The notes under the pieces are model-generated. The model made no database searches, was not told the origin of the DNA, and saw nothing but the letters and a program-made list of their open reading frames with translations. From Thermococcus sp. 4557 (GTDB lineage Archaea > Methanobacteriota_B > Thermococci > Thermococcales > Thermococcaceae), in the NCBI RefSeq assembly GCF_000221185.1, contig NC_015865.1:62001-126000 (forward strand): a DNA stretch of 64,000 bases, in the 5' to 3' direction. Numbering within the stretch: position 1 is the first letter of the stretch; each line of letters starts with the position of its first letter. This document shows, one piece after another, positions 28,200-36,323 of the stretch. Position numbers and translations under genes: made by a program.

Positions 28200-29336
28200 T
28201 TATTCTCCCCTGTACGCCCGTAGATACAGCGCCCTTATCTCCTCGGGCTTCGGCTCGACGGGATTGAAGAACACTAATCCGTCGCGGTAGGCTTTTTCGG
28301 CCATCTCTTTGACCCTCTCGACGAAGGTCTCCTCATCAACCAGCTCGCCCAGTTTTGGAACGCCAAGCATCTCGTTGAGCTCCCTTACGACCTCAATGAG
28401 GTCCTTCGCCGTCTGGAAGCCAAGCTCCCTCGCTATCTCAGCGTAGCGCCTCCTCGCGTAGTCGCTTTTGTTTGCGTTGAACTCCATCACGTAGGGCAGG
28501 AATATCGCGTTGAGGAGTCCATGCGGGCCAATCCATGCCGCCTTGTGACTCATCGCGTGACACAGGCCGAGGCGCGCGTTGAGGAAAGCTATCCCCGCCA
28601 TCGTTGCCGCGTAGTGAACCCTCTCTCGAGCATCCTCGTCGCCCCTAACGGAGAGCGGAAGCCACCGATAAACGGTCTTTATGGCCTTAATCGCCATGGC
28701 GTCGCTGAAGGGGTTGGCAACCTTGGTTGTGTAGGCCTCTATCCCGTGGACGAGGACGTCAAGGCCAGAGTTCCGGGCCACCTCGGCTGGCATCGTCCTC
28801 GGCAGCCGGGGGTCGAGGATGGCCACGTCGGGCGCTATCTCCGGAGTGACTATGTTATATTTGACGCCGCCCTTCTTCAGCACGCTCGCTCCCGAAACCT
28901 CGCTTCCCGCTCCGCTCGTCGAGGGTATTGCTATTAACCTCGTCCTCAGCTTAGGAACCGGCTTCGGCTTCGAAAACCTGTCTATGAATGCTATCTCCTC
29001 AAAGTTTAGCTCGGGGGCATCGTAGAAGACCTTCAACGCCTTGGTCGTGTCGATGACGCTTCCCCCACCAAGAGCAACCAGAAGGTCGGGCTCGAACTCC
29101 CTAACCTTCGGCAGAAACTCCTCTATGACCTCGACGCTAGGCTCCGCCGGAAGACCCGCTATCGAAAAGACCTCCGCACCGGCCTCCTTCACGTAATCTT
29201 CGGCCTCGCTCAGGAAGCCGTGCCTCTTCATCGAGTTGCTGGCCAGGATAAGAACGCGCTCGTGCCCGCTCGCCTCCCTCTTGAGCTTCTCAAGGGAGCC
29301 CTCACCCTCAATGAGTTTCGTCTTCAGCCAGAACAT
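28200..29336 (-). CDS. Iron-containing alcohol dehydrogenase
   Basis: A 378-residue group III (iron-dependent) alcohol dehydrogenase. The dinucleotide-binding loop GGGSVIDTTKAL and the metal-site region (NSGLDVLVHGIEAY, later GLCHAMSHKAAWIGPHG) with one Asp and three His are present. Members in Thermococcales reduce aldehydes with NADPH during fermentation; the substrate here is not determined. ATG 29336 is used because GGTGGTG lies just before it; the ORF could extend three codons further. It converges with the MFS gene with an 18-bp gap. Confidence 0.92.
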   Translation of the reverse strand: MFWLKTKLIEGEGSLEKLKREASGHERVLILASNSMKRHGFLSEAEDYVKEAGAEVFSIAGLPAEPSVEVIEEFLPKVREFEPDLLVALGGGSVIDTTKALKVFYDAPELNFEEIAFIDRFSKPKPVPKLRTRLIAIPSTSGAGSEVSGASVLKKGGVKYNIVTPEIAPDVAILDPRLPRTMPAEVARNSGLDVLVHGIEAYTTKVANPFSDAMAIKAIKTVYRWLPLSVRGDEDARERVHYAATMAGIAFLNARLGLCHAMSHKAAWIGPHGLLNAIFLPYVMEFNANKSDYARRRYAEIARELGFQTAKDLIEVVRELNEMLGVPKLGELVDEETFVERVKEMAEKAYRDGLVFFNPVEPKPEEIRALYLRAYRGE

Positions 29337-29455
29337 CTCCACCACCGGTGAAGATTGGGTGGGCTGGCTTTTAACGTTCTCGGCCGGGTTAACTTCAAGT
29401 TCGAAACCTTTCGGTAAGGAAATCCTTTAATTTCTGCCGTTTTAGCCTATATTTG

Positions 29456-29746
29456 ATGCTCGTGAGGGGCAAGGTTATCGGCGAGAAGGTTACCGCACCC
29501 TTTGAGATTCTGAAGACTAAGGAGGGCATCTTCCTCAGGGTCGAACTCCCGGGCGAACCCTTTAAGTACTCGACGGACTGCTCCTGCCTGGAACCCCTTG
29601 AGCTTCTCGGCCTCCTCCTGCCGGCCATAGAAGAGGAAATCGGAGAGATAAAGGGAGTTTTCGTTGAAGAAGTGGTTGAGGAAAAGAAAGGAAAGGTTCA
29701 CTCCATTTTGAACAGTCTCTTCAAATTCCTCTCGAAGGGCGGGTAA
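29456..29746 (+). CDS. Conserved hypothetical protein, 96 aa
   Basis: A small acidic soluble protein starting MLVRGKVIGEKVTAPFEI, with two cysteines (DCSCLEPLELL) and a charged C-terminus. No domain is recognised. The ATG lies about 15 bases after an AT-rich stretch (CCTATATTTG), so the transcript may be leaderless or nearly so. Its last 49 bp overlap the 3' end of mtnA on the opposite strand. The codon pattern resembles its neighbours, supporting a real gene. Confidence 0.7.
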   Translation: MLVRGKVIGEKVTAPFEILKTKEGIFLRVELPGEPFKYSTDCSCLEPLELLGLLLPAIEEEIGEIKGVFVEEVVEEKKGKVHSILNSLFKFLSKGG

Positions 29747-30768
29747 ACGACGCCCTGATCTGTGATTATTCCCGTCAGGTACTTGTGCGGTGTGACATCA
29801 AAGGCAGGGTTGTAGACGTCCACATCGGGGGCAATCCTGCAGCCACCGCAGGTGAGAACTTCCTCGGGCTTCCTTTCCTCGATGGGTATCTCCTTCCCGC
29901 TCTTGAGGCTCATATCTATCGTTGAGAGTGGGGCGACTGTGAAGAACGGTATCCCGTGCTCTTTGGCAAGGACAGCCAGGGTGTAGGTTCCTATCTTGTT
30001 GGCGAAGTCGCCGTTGGCAACTATTCTATCGGCACCCACAATTATCGCGTCAACCTTCCCCTGCTGCATCACGAAGCCCGCCATGTTGTCGGATATAAGC
30101 TTGAGCGGAATGCCGTCGTAGTGGTACTCCCAGGCGCTAAGCCTAGCTCCCTGAAGGACCGGCCTCGTCTCGTCCACCCAGAGGAGTTTGAGGCTCCCGT
30201 CACGGTTCATCACGCGCAGAACCGCCCCAACGGTTCCGAGCTGAACCGTTGCGAGGCTTCCGGCATTGCAGTGGGTGAGAACGTTTCCCTCGGGCAAAGC
30301 CTCTGCTCCGTAGTGACCCATCCTGAGGTTGGCCTCGACGTCTTCGTCCGCTATCCTCTGTGCCTCAGCGACGATGAGCTTTTTAATCTCCTCCAGAGGG
30401 CCCTCAAGGTTCTCCTCTACCAGCTTCTTAATCCTGTTGAGTGCCCAGAAGAGGTTTACAGCGGTTGGCCTCGTGTTCTTCAGCCTGTCGTATGCGCTGT
30501 AAAAGCCGTCCATGAACTCGTCCCTGGTTTTAGCTTTGCTTGTGTCGGCGTAGAGGGCCAGGCCGAACGCGGCGGCGGCGCCTATCGCCGGGGCACCGCG
30601 GACCTTCATCGTCACTATCGCCTCGGCCACCTCATCAACGGTCGTCAGCTCTATCGTCTTGAACTCCCCGGGCAGGAGTCTCTGGTCGATCATGATGACC
30701 TTTCCGGTTTCGTAGGTCACGCTCCTCGGGAGCCTCGTGAGTTCCTCCGGTCTGTACCTTATCTCCAT
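29698..30768 (-). CDS. mtnA: Methylthioribose-1-phosphate isomerase (aIF2B-like)
   Basis: A 356-residue sugar-phosphate isomerase of the MtnA/eIF2B-like family, converting 5-methylthioribose-1-phosphate to methylthioribulose-1-phosphate in methionine salvage. Key motifs: RGAPAIGAAAAFG near the N-terminus, THCNAGSLAT (catalytic Cys), DETRPVLQGARLSAWE, and VGADRIVANGDFANKIGT (catalytic Asp). The related ribose-1,5-bisphosphate isomerase lacks this exact combination, so MtnA is preferred. ATG 30768 is preceded by GGGTGG. It overlaps the convergent 96-aa gene by 49 bp and is divergent from the THEP1 gene. Confidence 0.88.
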   Translation of the reverse strand: MEIRYRPEELTRLPRSVTYETGKVIMIDQRLLPGEFKTIELTTVDEVAEAIVTMKVRGAPAIGAAAAFGLALYADTSKAKTRDEFMDGFYSAYDRLKNTRPTAVNLFWALNRIKKLVEENLEGPLEEIKKLIVAEAQRIADEDVEANLRMGHYGAEALPEGNVLTHCNAGSLATVQLGTVGAVLRVMNRDGSLKLLWVDETRPVLQGARLSAWEYHYDGIPLKLISDNMAGFVMQQGKVDAIIVGADRIVANGDFANKIGTYTLAVLAKEHGIPFFTVAPLSTIDMSLKSGKEIPIEERKPEEVLTCGGCRIAPDVDVYNPAFDVTPHKYLTGIITDQGVVYPPFERNLKRLFKME

Positions 30769-30823
30769 AACCACCACCCCAAAGGGTTTAAGGCTCGAGC
30801 TTAAATCTCCTTCGGTGATGGAA

Positions 30824-31366
30824 ATGACGCTGAGAATATTTGTTACCGGTCCGGCGGGAGTCGGAAAGACAACACTCGTGGAGAGGGTTGCGAGGGAAGC
30901 CGACCGCTGGGGCTACCTCGTTGGTGGAATGATAACGAGGGAAGTGCGGAGGGGAGGAAGGCGCGTGGGATTCAAGATCACCGCCCTCGACAACGGGGAG
31001 GAGGGAACCCTGGCCAGCGTTAGGGGCACCTCACACCTTCCGGGCGTTCCCTTTGGGAAGTACGTCGTCCACGTCGATGAAATAAACCGCGTCGGTGTTT
31101 CGGCGATAAAACGTGCCCTTGTTGAGGCCGACCTGATAGTCATAGACGAAATCGGCCCGATGGAGTACAAGAGCGACGAGTTCATCCGCGTTGTGGGGGA
31201 AGTTCTGAGGTCAGAAAAGCCCCTCTTGGCTGTCGTCCACAGAAGGATGACAGATAAATTCCGACCACTCGGGAAACTCTACACGCTGAGCGTCGAGAAC
31301 AGAAACAGAGCCTTCGCTGAGGTAATGGACGAAGTTATGAAAGAACTGAAGGGAGTCAGAGGTTGA
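30824..31366 (+). CDS. THEP1-type nucleoside-triphosphatase
   Basis: A 180-residue P-loop NTPase of the THEP1 family. Walker A is GPAGVGKTT at residues 8-16; Walker B is LIVIDEIGPME; and GGMITREVRRGGRRVGFKI is the conserved strand after the first helix. THEP1 enzymes hydrolyse ATP, GTP and other NTPs in vitro; the cellular role, perhaps in nucleotide or RNA modification, is not known. I start at ATG 30824 because GGTGATGG lies in front of it; ATG 30818 is the alternative. Its last 11 bp overlap the convergent CBS gene. Confidence 0.88.
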   Translation: MTLRIFVTGPAGVGKTTLVERVAREADRWGYLVGGMITREVRRGGRRVGFKITALDNGEEGTLASVRGTSHLPGVPFGKYVVHVDEINRVGVSAIKRALVEADLIVIDEIGPMEYKSDEFIRVVGEVLRSEKPLLAVVHRRMTDKFRPLGKLYTLSVENRNRAFAEVMDEVMKELKGVRG

Positions 31367-31889
31367 GGCTGTCCTTGCAGCTCTCGCATATCCACTTCTC
31401 GCCGCCCTCGATGTAGACCTTGTAGAGCGGGCCGTACTGTCCGCAGAGCTCGCAGATACCGTAGACCTCGGTCTCCTCGCTGGTTTCCTCCTCACTCTCA
31501 CTGTTGTACGCGTTGAGCGCAGCGAGAAGGTCCGCCGCGGTGACGAAGCCTATCGGCCTTCCGAGCCTGGTGACGAGAAGTCTCCTGATGCCCTTGTCCA
31601 TCATCTTGTCGATCGCGTCCTGAACCTCGTAGTCGTCCTCGATGGTTATCGGGTTCTTCGTCATGACCTCCTCGACCTTGACGGTCTTGGGGTCCCTTCC
31701 CTTCGCAACGACCTTGTCGAGTATGTCGCGGTCGGTGATTATTCCAACGATCTCGTCGCCTTTAACAACAACCGCGCTCCCTACCTTGTTCTTTGAGAGA
31801 ATCTTGGCGATCCTGTGGACGGTGTCGTCCGGCTTGACGATAACTGCCTTCCTTTTAACCACTTGTCCCACGGCTATCCTAGGTGCCAT
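31356..31889 (-). CDS. CBS-domain pair with C-terminal zinc ribbon
   Basis: A 177-residue protein with two CBS motifs in tandem (residues about 10-65 and 75-125) that would form one Bateman module binding an adenosyl ligand such as AMP, ATP or SAM. A short acidic linker follows, then a Cys4 zinc-ribbon-like end (CELCGQYG and CESCKD). This layout is common in Thermococcales as a small regulatory protein; the target is unknown. ATG 31889 follows GAGGTGATAAA. A gene for a membrane-bound HTH regulator lies upstream on the same strand, ending 50 bp before this start. Confidence 0.85.
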   Translation of the reverse strand: MAPRIAVGQVVKRKAVIVKPDDTVHRIAKILSKNKVGSAVVVKGDEIVGIITDRDILDKVVAKGRDPKTVKVEEVMTKNPITIEDDYEVQDAIDKMMDKGIRRLLVTRLGRPIGFVTAADLLAALNAYNSESEEETSEETEVYGICELCGQYGPLYKVYIEGGEKWICESCKDSLNL

Positions 31890-31939
31890 TTTATCACCTC
31901 GCCAACGGGGGTTGGAGAAGAAACTTAAAAACCTTTTCT

Positions 31940-32605
31940 TCAACTCCTGTGCTTCATAATGTACGAAATCAGGAGAAACGTTAAGATGAACGCAGCAATG
32001 GCCAAGCCCACAGGAACGGCCGTTGCATGGGTTTCAAGGCCGGAACTAGACACCGTGGAGTGAATCGCATGGAGCATGGATTCGGTACTCGTGTTCGTTG
32101 CCGATGGGACGATGGCCCTTTCGGATGCCACCATCATCGAGACGTTGTCCGCCGCGGACTTCGTGATTGACTCAGTTGTGCCGCCGGAATTCACGGGGGC
32201 GAGTACGTTCCGCGCCGCGGCGTACACACCGGCCGCCACCAGCCCGGCGAGGCCCAGGCTTATAACGTGCAGCTTCTCAAAGCTCATGACGGCTTTCTTC
32301 CTCACCTTCGCAACGTTCCTGCGGGGTACGAGGAGTATGGGCCTGTTGGAGGCGCGGTAGAGCTTGACCTCCTGGAGCCTCTTCCCGTACTTCTTCCCCG
32401 CCACCTCGATGAGGCCGACCTTGAGCATTTTGTCTATGTGGTATGAGACCGTGGAGATGGGGAGGTTCAGCTCGCGGGATATCTCGCTTATTGACAGCGC
32501 CCGGTCTTCCACAAGATGCAGGATGGCTATCGCTTTGTCGTTCATCAGAATCTGAGCGAGCTCCTTGGCCCTTTCGTCGTGTATGTCTATCGTCTCATAG
32601 TCCAA
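31940..32605 (-). CDS. Membrane-anchored ArsR-like winged-helix regulator
   Basis: A 221-residue protein. Residues 10-85 form a winged-helix DNA-binding domain of the ArsR type (SISEISRELNLPISTVSYHI is the recognition helix pair). Two hydrophobic segments follow: one near 115-135 (GLAGLVAAGVYAAA) and a C-terminal one (VGLAIAAFILTFLLISYIM), with a Ser/Thr-rich stretch between them. It would therefore be a one-component regulator held in the membrane that senses an external or membrane signal. The start appears to be TTG at 32605, with AGGTGG 9 nt upstream. Possible target is the CBS gene just downstream. Confidence 0.8.
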   Translation of the reverse strand: MDYETIDIHDERAKELAQILMNDKAIAILHLVEDRALSISEISRELNLPISTVSYHIDKMLKVGLIEVAGKKYGKRLQEVKLYRASNRPILLVPRRNVAKVRKKAVMSFEKLHVISLGLAGLVAAGVYAAARNVLAPVNSGGTTESITKSAADNVSMMVASERAIVPSATNTSTESMLHAIHSTVSSSGLETHATAVPVGLAIAAFILTFLLISYIMKHRS

Positions 32606-32714
32606 ACGGCGCCACCTGGGAAGAATACGGTGAGGACGTATTAAAGCTTTTCACAGCTTCAAGCCAGTTTGAAGCGTCAGAAGAGCCCCGAAGGAAAAGG
32701 AAAGGGGGTCAAAT

Positions 32715-32990
32715 TCACGGCTTCTCCATAACGATCTCGATGGTCGAGGTGTTGGCGGTCCTGCCGTCGGCGGTCGGGAGCTCCTCGGTGCCGATCCTGA
32801 TCTCCTTGACCCTGACCTCTGGGAGGAACCTGTTCCTGACGATCTCGGCGACATCGACGGCCCTGCTGATGGCCCTACCGCGAGCCTTGACGCTGACCTC
32901 CTTGGCGCCCTCGTTGAACTGGGTTATCACAGCGAGGACGTAGTTCATAACCGGCTTCTTTCCAATGTAGACGACGTGCTCCTCAGCCAT
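32715..32990 (-). CDS. albA: Alba chromatin protein
   Basis: A 91-residue Alba, the abundant archaeal DNA/RNA-binding chromatin protein. It shows the usual [20 protein letters not shown] start with the lysine-containing loop (acetylated in some species), then the [20 protein letters not shown] helix and a C-terminal beta hairpin. GGAGGTG precedes the ATG at 32990. A strong BRE/TATA lies at 33037-33053, as expected for a highly expressed gene. Confidence 0.96.
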   Translation of the reverse strand: MAEEHVVYIGKKPVMNYVLAVITQFNEGAKEVSVKARGRAISRAVDVAEIVRNRFLPEVRVKEIRIGTEELPTADGRTANTSTIEIVMEKP

Positions 32991-33036
32991 TTCTGGCACC
33001 TCCGGAAGTTTTGTCGTTAGGCTATCGTCGGGTTCC

Positions 33037-33053
33037 GGTTAAATACTTTTCGG
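33037..33053 (-). promoter_or_regulatory. Promoter of albA
   Basis: On the minus strand CCGAAAAGTATTTAAC gives a BRE (CGAAAAG) and TATA (TATTTAA). The predicted start is near 33018, leaving a leader of about 28 nt before the albA ATG. Confidence 0.65.
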
Positions 33054-33182
33054 TCGTTTAATAGCGTTATTGAACACTCCTGTGGCTCCGATGAGCGAAT
33101 CAAATGACCAACCATGTTCCTGCAAATTCATGTTAAGCGAAAGGTTTTAAGGTCCAGAAATTGCCATATGGTTGGTGATAAA

Positions 33183-34538
33183 ATGGCCGTTCACCCGATT
33201 GATTACCGCTACGGGAGCGAGGAAATGAGGCGCATCTGGGACGAGGAGAACAAACTCCAAAAACTCCTCGATGTGGAGGCGGCTCTGGCAAGGGCCCACG
33301 CGAAGGTTGGCAACATCCCCGAGGATAGTGCCCGCGTGATTTCCGAGAGGGCCAACACGAAGTGGGTGAAGCTCGACCGCGTCAAGGAAATAGAGGCTGA
33401 GATACACCACGACATAATGGCCGTCGTCAAAGCCCTGAGCGAGGTCTGCGGCGAGCACGGCAAGTACGTCCACCTCGGCGCCACTTCCAACGATATAATA
33501 GACACCGCCAACGCCCTTCTCATAAAGGAGAGCCTGGAGATAGTGGAGAACGACCTCAGGGAGACACGCTCGATTCTCAAGAACCTCGCCAGAGAGCACA
33601 AGTACACCGTCTGCATAGGAAGGACCCACGGTCAGCACGCGGTTCCAACGACCTACGGCATGAAGTTCGCGATATGGCTCGACGAGATACAGAGGCACTT
33701 GGACAGGATAGAAGAGCTGAAGGAAAGAATTCTGGTCGGCCAGATGAGCGGTGCCGTCGGGACGATGGCAAGCTTTGGGGACAAGGGTCTCGAGATACAG
33801 CGCCTCGTTATGGAGGATCTCGGGCTAAAGCCAGCCAGGATAAGCAACCAGATAATCCAGCGCGACGTCTATGCGGAGCTTATGGCGGTTCTCGCTCTCA
33901 TCGCCTCGACCCTTGACAAGATTGCCCTGGAGATAAGGAACCTCCAGAGGACCGAGATACTCGAGATCAGCGAGCCCTTCGGGAAGAAACAGGTGGGCTC
34001 TTCAACAATGCCCCACAAGAGGAACCCCATCAGGAGCGAGAAGGTGAGCGGTTTGGCGAGGGTCTTGTACTCGAACGTTTTCCCGGCCCTGCTCAACAAC
34101 CCCCTCTGGCACGAGAGAGACCTCACAAACTCCTCCGTTGAGCGCGTTATCCTCCCCGAGAGCTTTGTCCTCCTTGATGAAATGCTGAAGAGCATTAAGA
34201 AAGTTCTTGCCGGCCTGGAGTTCTTCCCGGAGAACATTGAAAGGAACCTCTACATGACCAACAACCTCATCATGGCCGAGCCGCTGATGCTGAAGCTGAC
34301 GGAGAAAGGTATGGGAAGACAGGAGGCTCATGAACTCGTCAGACAGCTCGCTATGAATGCGTTTGGAGAGAACAGAGACCTGATCGAGGTTGCCAAGGAA
34401 AACGAAGATGTGAGAAAGTTCTTAACTAAGGACGATTTTGAGATCCTGAAGCCGGAGAACTACATAGGGATGGCCCCGCAGATAGTCGATAACGTAATCG
34501 CGTGGATAGAGGCGAAAGAGCGAAAAGAAGTGCTGTGA
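33183..34538 (+). CDS. purB: Adenylosuccinate lyase
   Basis: PurB (451 residues) splits adenylosuccinate to AMP and SAICAR to AICAR, both releasing fumarate. The fumarase/aspartase superfamily signature is complete: GKYVHLGATSNDIIDTAN, GRTHGQHAVPTTYG with the catalytic histidine, and the loop GSSTMPHKRNPIRSE. ATG 33183 follows GGTTGGTGATAAA; the longer ORF runs into the promoter (TTTTAAGG near 33143). purA sits at 54015, so both AMP-branch enzymes lie in this window but are not linked. The 3' end is followed by an inserted TIR element. Confidence 0.95.
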   Translation: MAVHPIDYRYGSEEMRRIWDEENKLQKLLDVEAALARAHAKVGNIPEDSARVISERANTKWVKLDRVKEIEAEIHHDIMAVVKALSEVCGEHGKYVHLGATSNDIIDTANALLIKESLEIVENDLRETRSILKNLAREHKYTVCIGRTHGQHAVPTTYGMKFAIWLDEIQRHLDRIEELKERILVGQMSGAVGTMASFGDKGLEIQRLVMEDLGLKPARISNQIIQRDVYAELMAVLALIASTLDKIALEIRNLQRTEILEISEPFGKKQVGSSTMPHKRNPIRSEKVSGLARVLYSNVFPALLNNPLWHERDLTNSSVERVILPESFVLLDEMLKSIKKVLAGLEFFPENIERNLYMTNNLIMAEPLMLKLTEKGMGRQEAHELVRQLAMNAFGENRDLIEVAKENEDVRKFLTKDDFEILKPENYIGMAPQIVDNVIAWIEAKERKEVL

Positions 34539-34594
34539 GGCTTTAATTTCTTACTTTTTGTTCTCTGCATCGTCTTTGTTGCCCCGTCATCATC

Positions 34595-34627
34595 GTCGAA
34601 TTTATCTCTCAAATTTTTGGGCGAATT
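34595..34627 (+). repeat. Left terminal inverted repeat
   Basis: Begins GTCGAATTTATCTCTC and ends GGGCGAATT. It differs from the right copy at positions 5, 7 and 28 only. Confidence 0.75.
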
Positions 34628-35545
34628 ATTATGCTTAGTTATAGTAATTTTTGTGTTTTCAATTTAGATTGTTATTTGCATTCATTATATATTGTGCATT
34701 TAATTCTTTGCTTATTTGGTCTAAAAATTACTTATTAAAATATTAAAAAATTTGGATTTTTGACTATCTTTTAGTGCAATTTGCACAATTATTTTGTGTG
34801 GGACAAAATGTGTGGCTGTCATATACCGGCGAGTGAGTTTGTTCCTGCCAGTGGACTTGGGACAGTGGCAGTAGCCCTCACGGCTGGATTGACACTACCT
34901 TTAATTGTAACCAATTTTTGGTCTTTAGAAGCCAGACCTTGTAGATAAAATCCCCTGATTCAGAGAAGGTGTCCATAGTTGTGCCCCACTACCAGTTGGC
35001 TGGGGTAATTAGTTGCTGCTATATGTGCCGCTTAGTTTGTGTTGTTCCAATCATCCCCGTACGCGGGTAGTTGCATTTGTAATTACGACAGTAAAATCCT
35101 CCACGGTGAGTTTGGTGCAAGTTGATGGGGTCATGACGCTCACACGGCCTCTAGTAGGTGGATCCTTAATTCGCAGTGGACTCTGTGGATGGGCTGGTGC
35201 AGTTCGCAGGAACCTAAAACTCATAAACTTGGGGCATGTAATGAATGCCCCTCTGCAGTTTATCCCTCGACCCCTCTGTTTCTGTCCTTCTTAATGTTCT
35301 TGTATGTTCACAGGTTTTAGATATAAGGCACATTATAGGAAAATTAAATAAAGTAGTAAATACTAACAAAGGGCGACAGTGGGGTCGCGGGTAGTTATTT
35401 GCCGGTGCCAGTGCAGGTGTGCCAAGTCCTTAGGCTCCGGAGGATTCTGGATTGTGGGGATACTCATATAAAGGCCCCCCATGAATACGCCTCGTCGTGT
35501 TGAATACGGCGCTGCTTTTGTACTCACACCGGAGGTGTCCAACGA
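34628..35545. other. Long non-coding stretch inside the TIR element
   Basis: About 918 bp without a convincing gene. The first 170 bp are AT-rich; the rest is nearer 48 percent GC. It holds two weak short frames: a 46-codon hydrophobic peptide at 34808-34948 (MCGCHIPASEF start, no clear ribosome site) and a 93-codon frame at 35013-35294 without family resemblance. A small CCCG/CGGG hairpin lies near 35057-35068. It could encode a structured RNA or be decayed coding DNA. Confidence 0.45.
35465..35473 (+). promoter_or_regulatory. Promoter of the element gene
   Basis: CATATAAAG is a TATA box with predicted start near 35495, leaving about 50 nt of leader to the ATG at 35546. Confidence 0.5.
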
Positions 35546-35896
35546 ATGAAAGATACCAAGACCCCCAAATGCACCGCCCCTGGATACAAGTGCCTGGGGC
35601 CGCTGGCCGAGGAGATAATCCTCGCGAAGCTTGAGCGGGCCTCCCCTGTGCGTGATTCAATCAGCCCGTTCTTCCGAGAGAACTACAGGACCAAGCACCT
35701 TGAGTTTGTCATACCGTTTAAAGCCCTCACCAGTATGGAGAAGCATGTCCTCAAGGAGGCGGGATATCCCGAGAGGCTTGTGCGGGGAGACGAGAATGCG
35801 GGACTGGCTAAGGCCTTTGTTATCGATGTGCGGGCGATTGAGGCCACGTCCCCAGGGCTGGCGGAGGCAATACTCTCAGCGTATAGGGGGCTGTGA
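35546..35896 (+). CDS. Hypothetical cargo protein of the TIR element, 116 aa
   Basis: A 116-residue soluble protein not recognised as any family. The N-terminus carries two cysteines (KCTAPGYKCLGP), followed by a helix (AEEIILAKLERASPVRDSI) and a mixed region containing ALTSMEKHVLKEAGYPERLV. GGAGGTG lies 9 nt before the ATG, a TATA box at 35465 and a hairpin after the stop, so this is an organised transcription unit. Unlike the flanks of the element its composition is close to that of the host. It could be a DNA-binding or accessory protein of the element; there is no direct evidence for either. Confidence 0.72.
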   Translation: MKDTKTPKCTAPGYKCLGPLAEEIILAKLERASPVRDSISPFFRENYRTKHLEFVIPFKALTSMEKHVLKEAGYPERLVRGDENAGLAKAFVIDVRAIEATSPGLAEAILSAYRGL

Positions 35897-36194
35897 TCGG
35901 CAGTTGCTGCTTACATGGGTTGACGATACGTGCGGGTGTGTGTTGCTCCCGCACATTTCTAGTATCTTACCTGTGTGTCCCATTTGGGCTGTATGGTTGT
36001 ACACATTTTGCCAGATTTTACTTTTTTTGGCAGTAGATTTTTTGGATTTCTTAACTTCTTAAATGGTAAAAATATAAGTCATAATAAATTTCCAAAATTT
36101 TTATTATATGCAATTTTAAAACTAACCACTCGAATATGAAGTTTGTATTAATAAAGAAATACAAGTACTTTTAATTACGTTTTTGAAAAGTAAG
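35897..36194. other. AT-rich right arm of the TIR element
   Basis: About 300 bp with no gene. After the hairpin at 35930 the sequence becomes strongly AT-rich, mirroring the left arm. No other feature was seen. Confidence 0.5.
35930..35954 (+). terminator. Hairpin downstream of the element gene
   Basis: GTGCGGG and CCCGCAC form a perfect 7-bp stem with an 11-nt loop, starting 33 bp after the stop codon. Possible terminator or RNA 3' end stabiliser. Confidence 0.5.
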
Positions 36195-36227
36195 AATTCA
36201 CCCAAAAATTTGAGAGATAACTCCGAC
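36195..36227 (-). repeat. Right terminal inverted repeat
   Basis: Reads GTCGGAGTTATCTCTC on the minus strand from 36227 inward. It matches the left copy at 30 of 33 bases. Confidence 0.75.
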
Positions 36228-36234
36228 ACAAAAG

Positions 36235-36248
36235 TTAGGCGAGCCTAA
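36235..36248. promoter_or_regulatory. Orphan TTAGG-N4-CCTAA palindrome
   Basis: TTAGGCGAGCCTAA, a perfect TTAGG-N4-CCTAA site, lies 7 bp outside the right end of the TIR element. The same arrangement is part of the promoters at 41371, 42355 and 47841. Here no promoter or gene start is near, so its target may have been lost. Confidence 0.45.
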
Positions 36249-36323
36249 AATCCCTAATCGGCAGGAGAACAGCTGGATCGGCAAATATTCGGCAATAAGA
36301 ACTGCTTTCAAGAATATAGCCGA

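Larger units (their letters stand above)
34595..36227. mobile_element. 1.63-kb TIR-bounded element, no transposase
   Basis: Two 33-bp ends in inverted orientation (34595-34627 and 36195-36227) match at 30 of 33 positions. They share the core TTATCTCTCAAATTTTTGGG. Between them the DNA is very AT-rich near both ends (34630-34800 and 35990-36195) and closer to host composition in the middle. One clear gene (35546) lies inside. No transposase, recombinase or integrase is visible, so it would be a non-autonomous element moved in trans, or a MITE with cargo. No convincing target duplication was found. It lies between the ends of purB and the DUF134 gene. Confidence 0.72.

Noticed and set aside
34808-34948. 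A 46-codon hydrophobic frame in the TIR element
   Set aside because: No clear ribosome site or relative; kept only as a remark.
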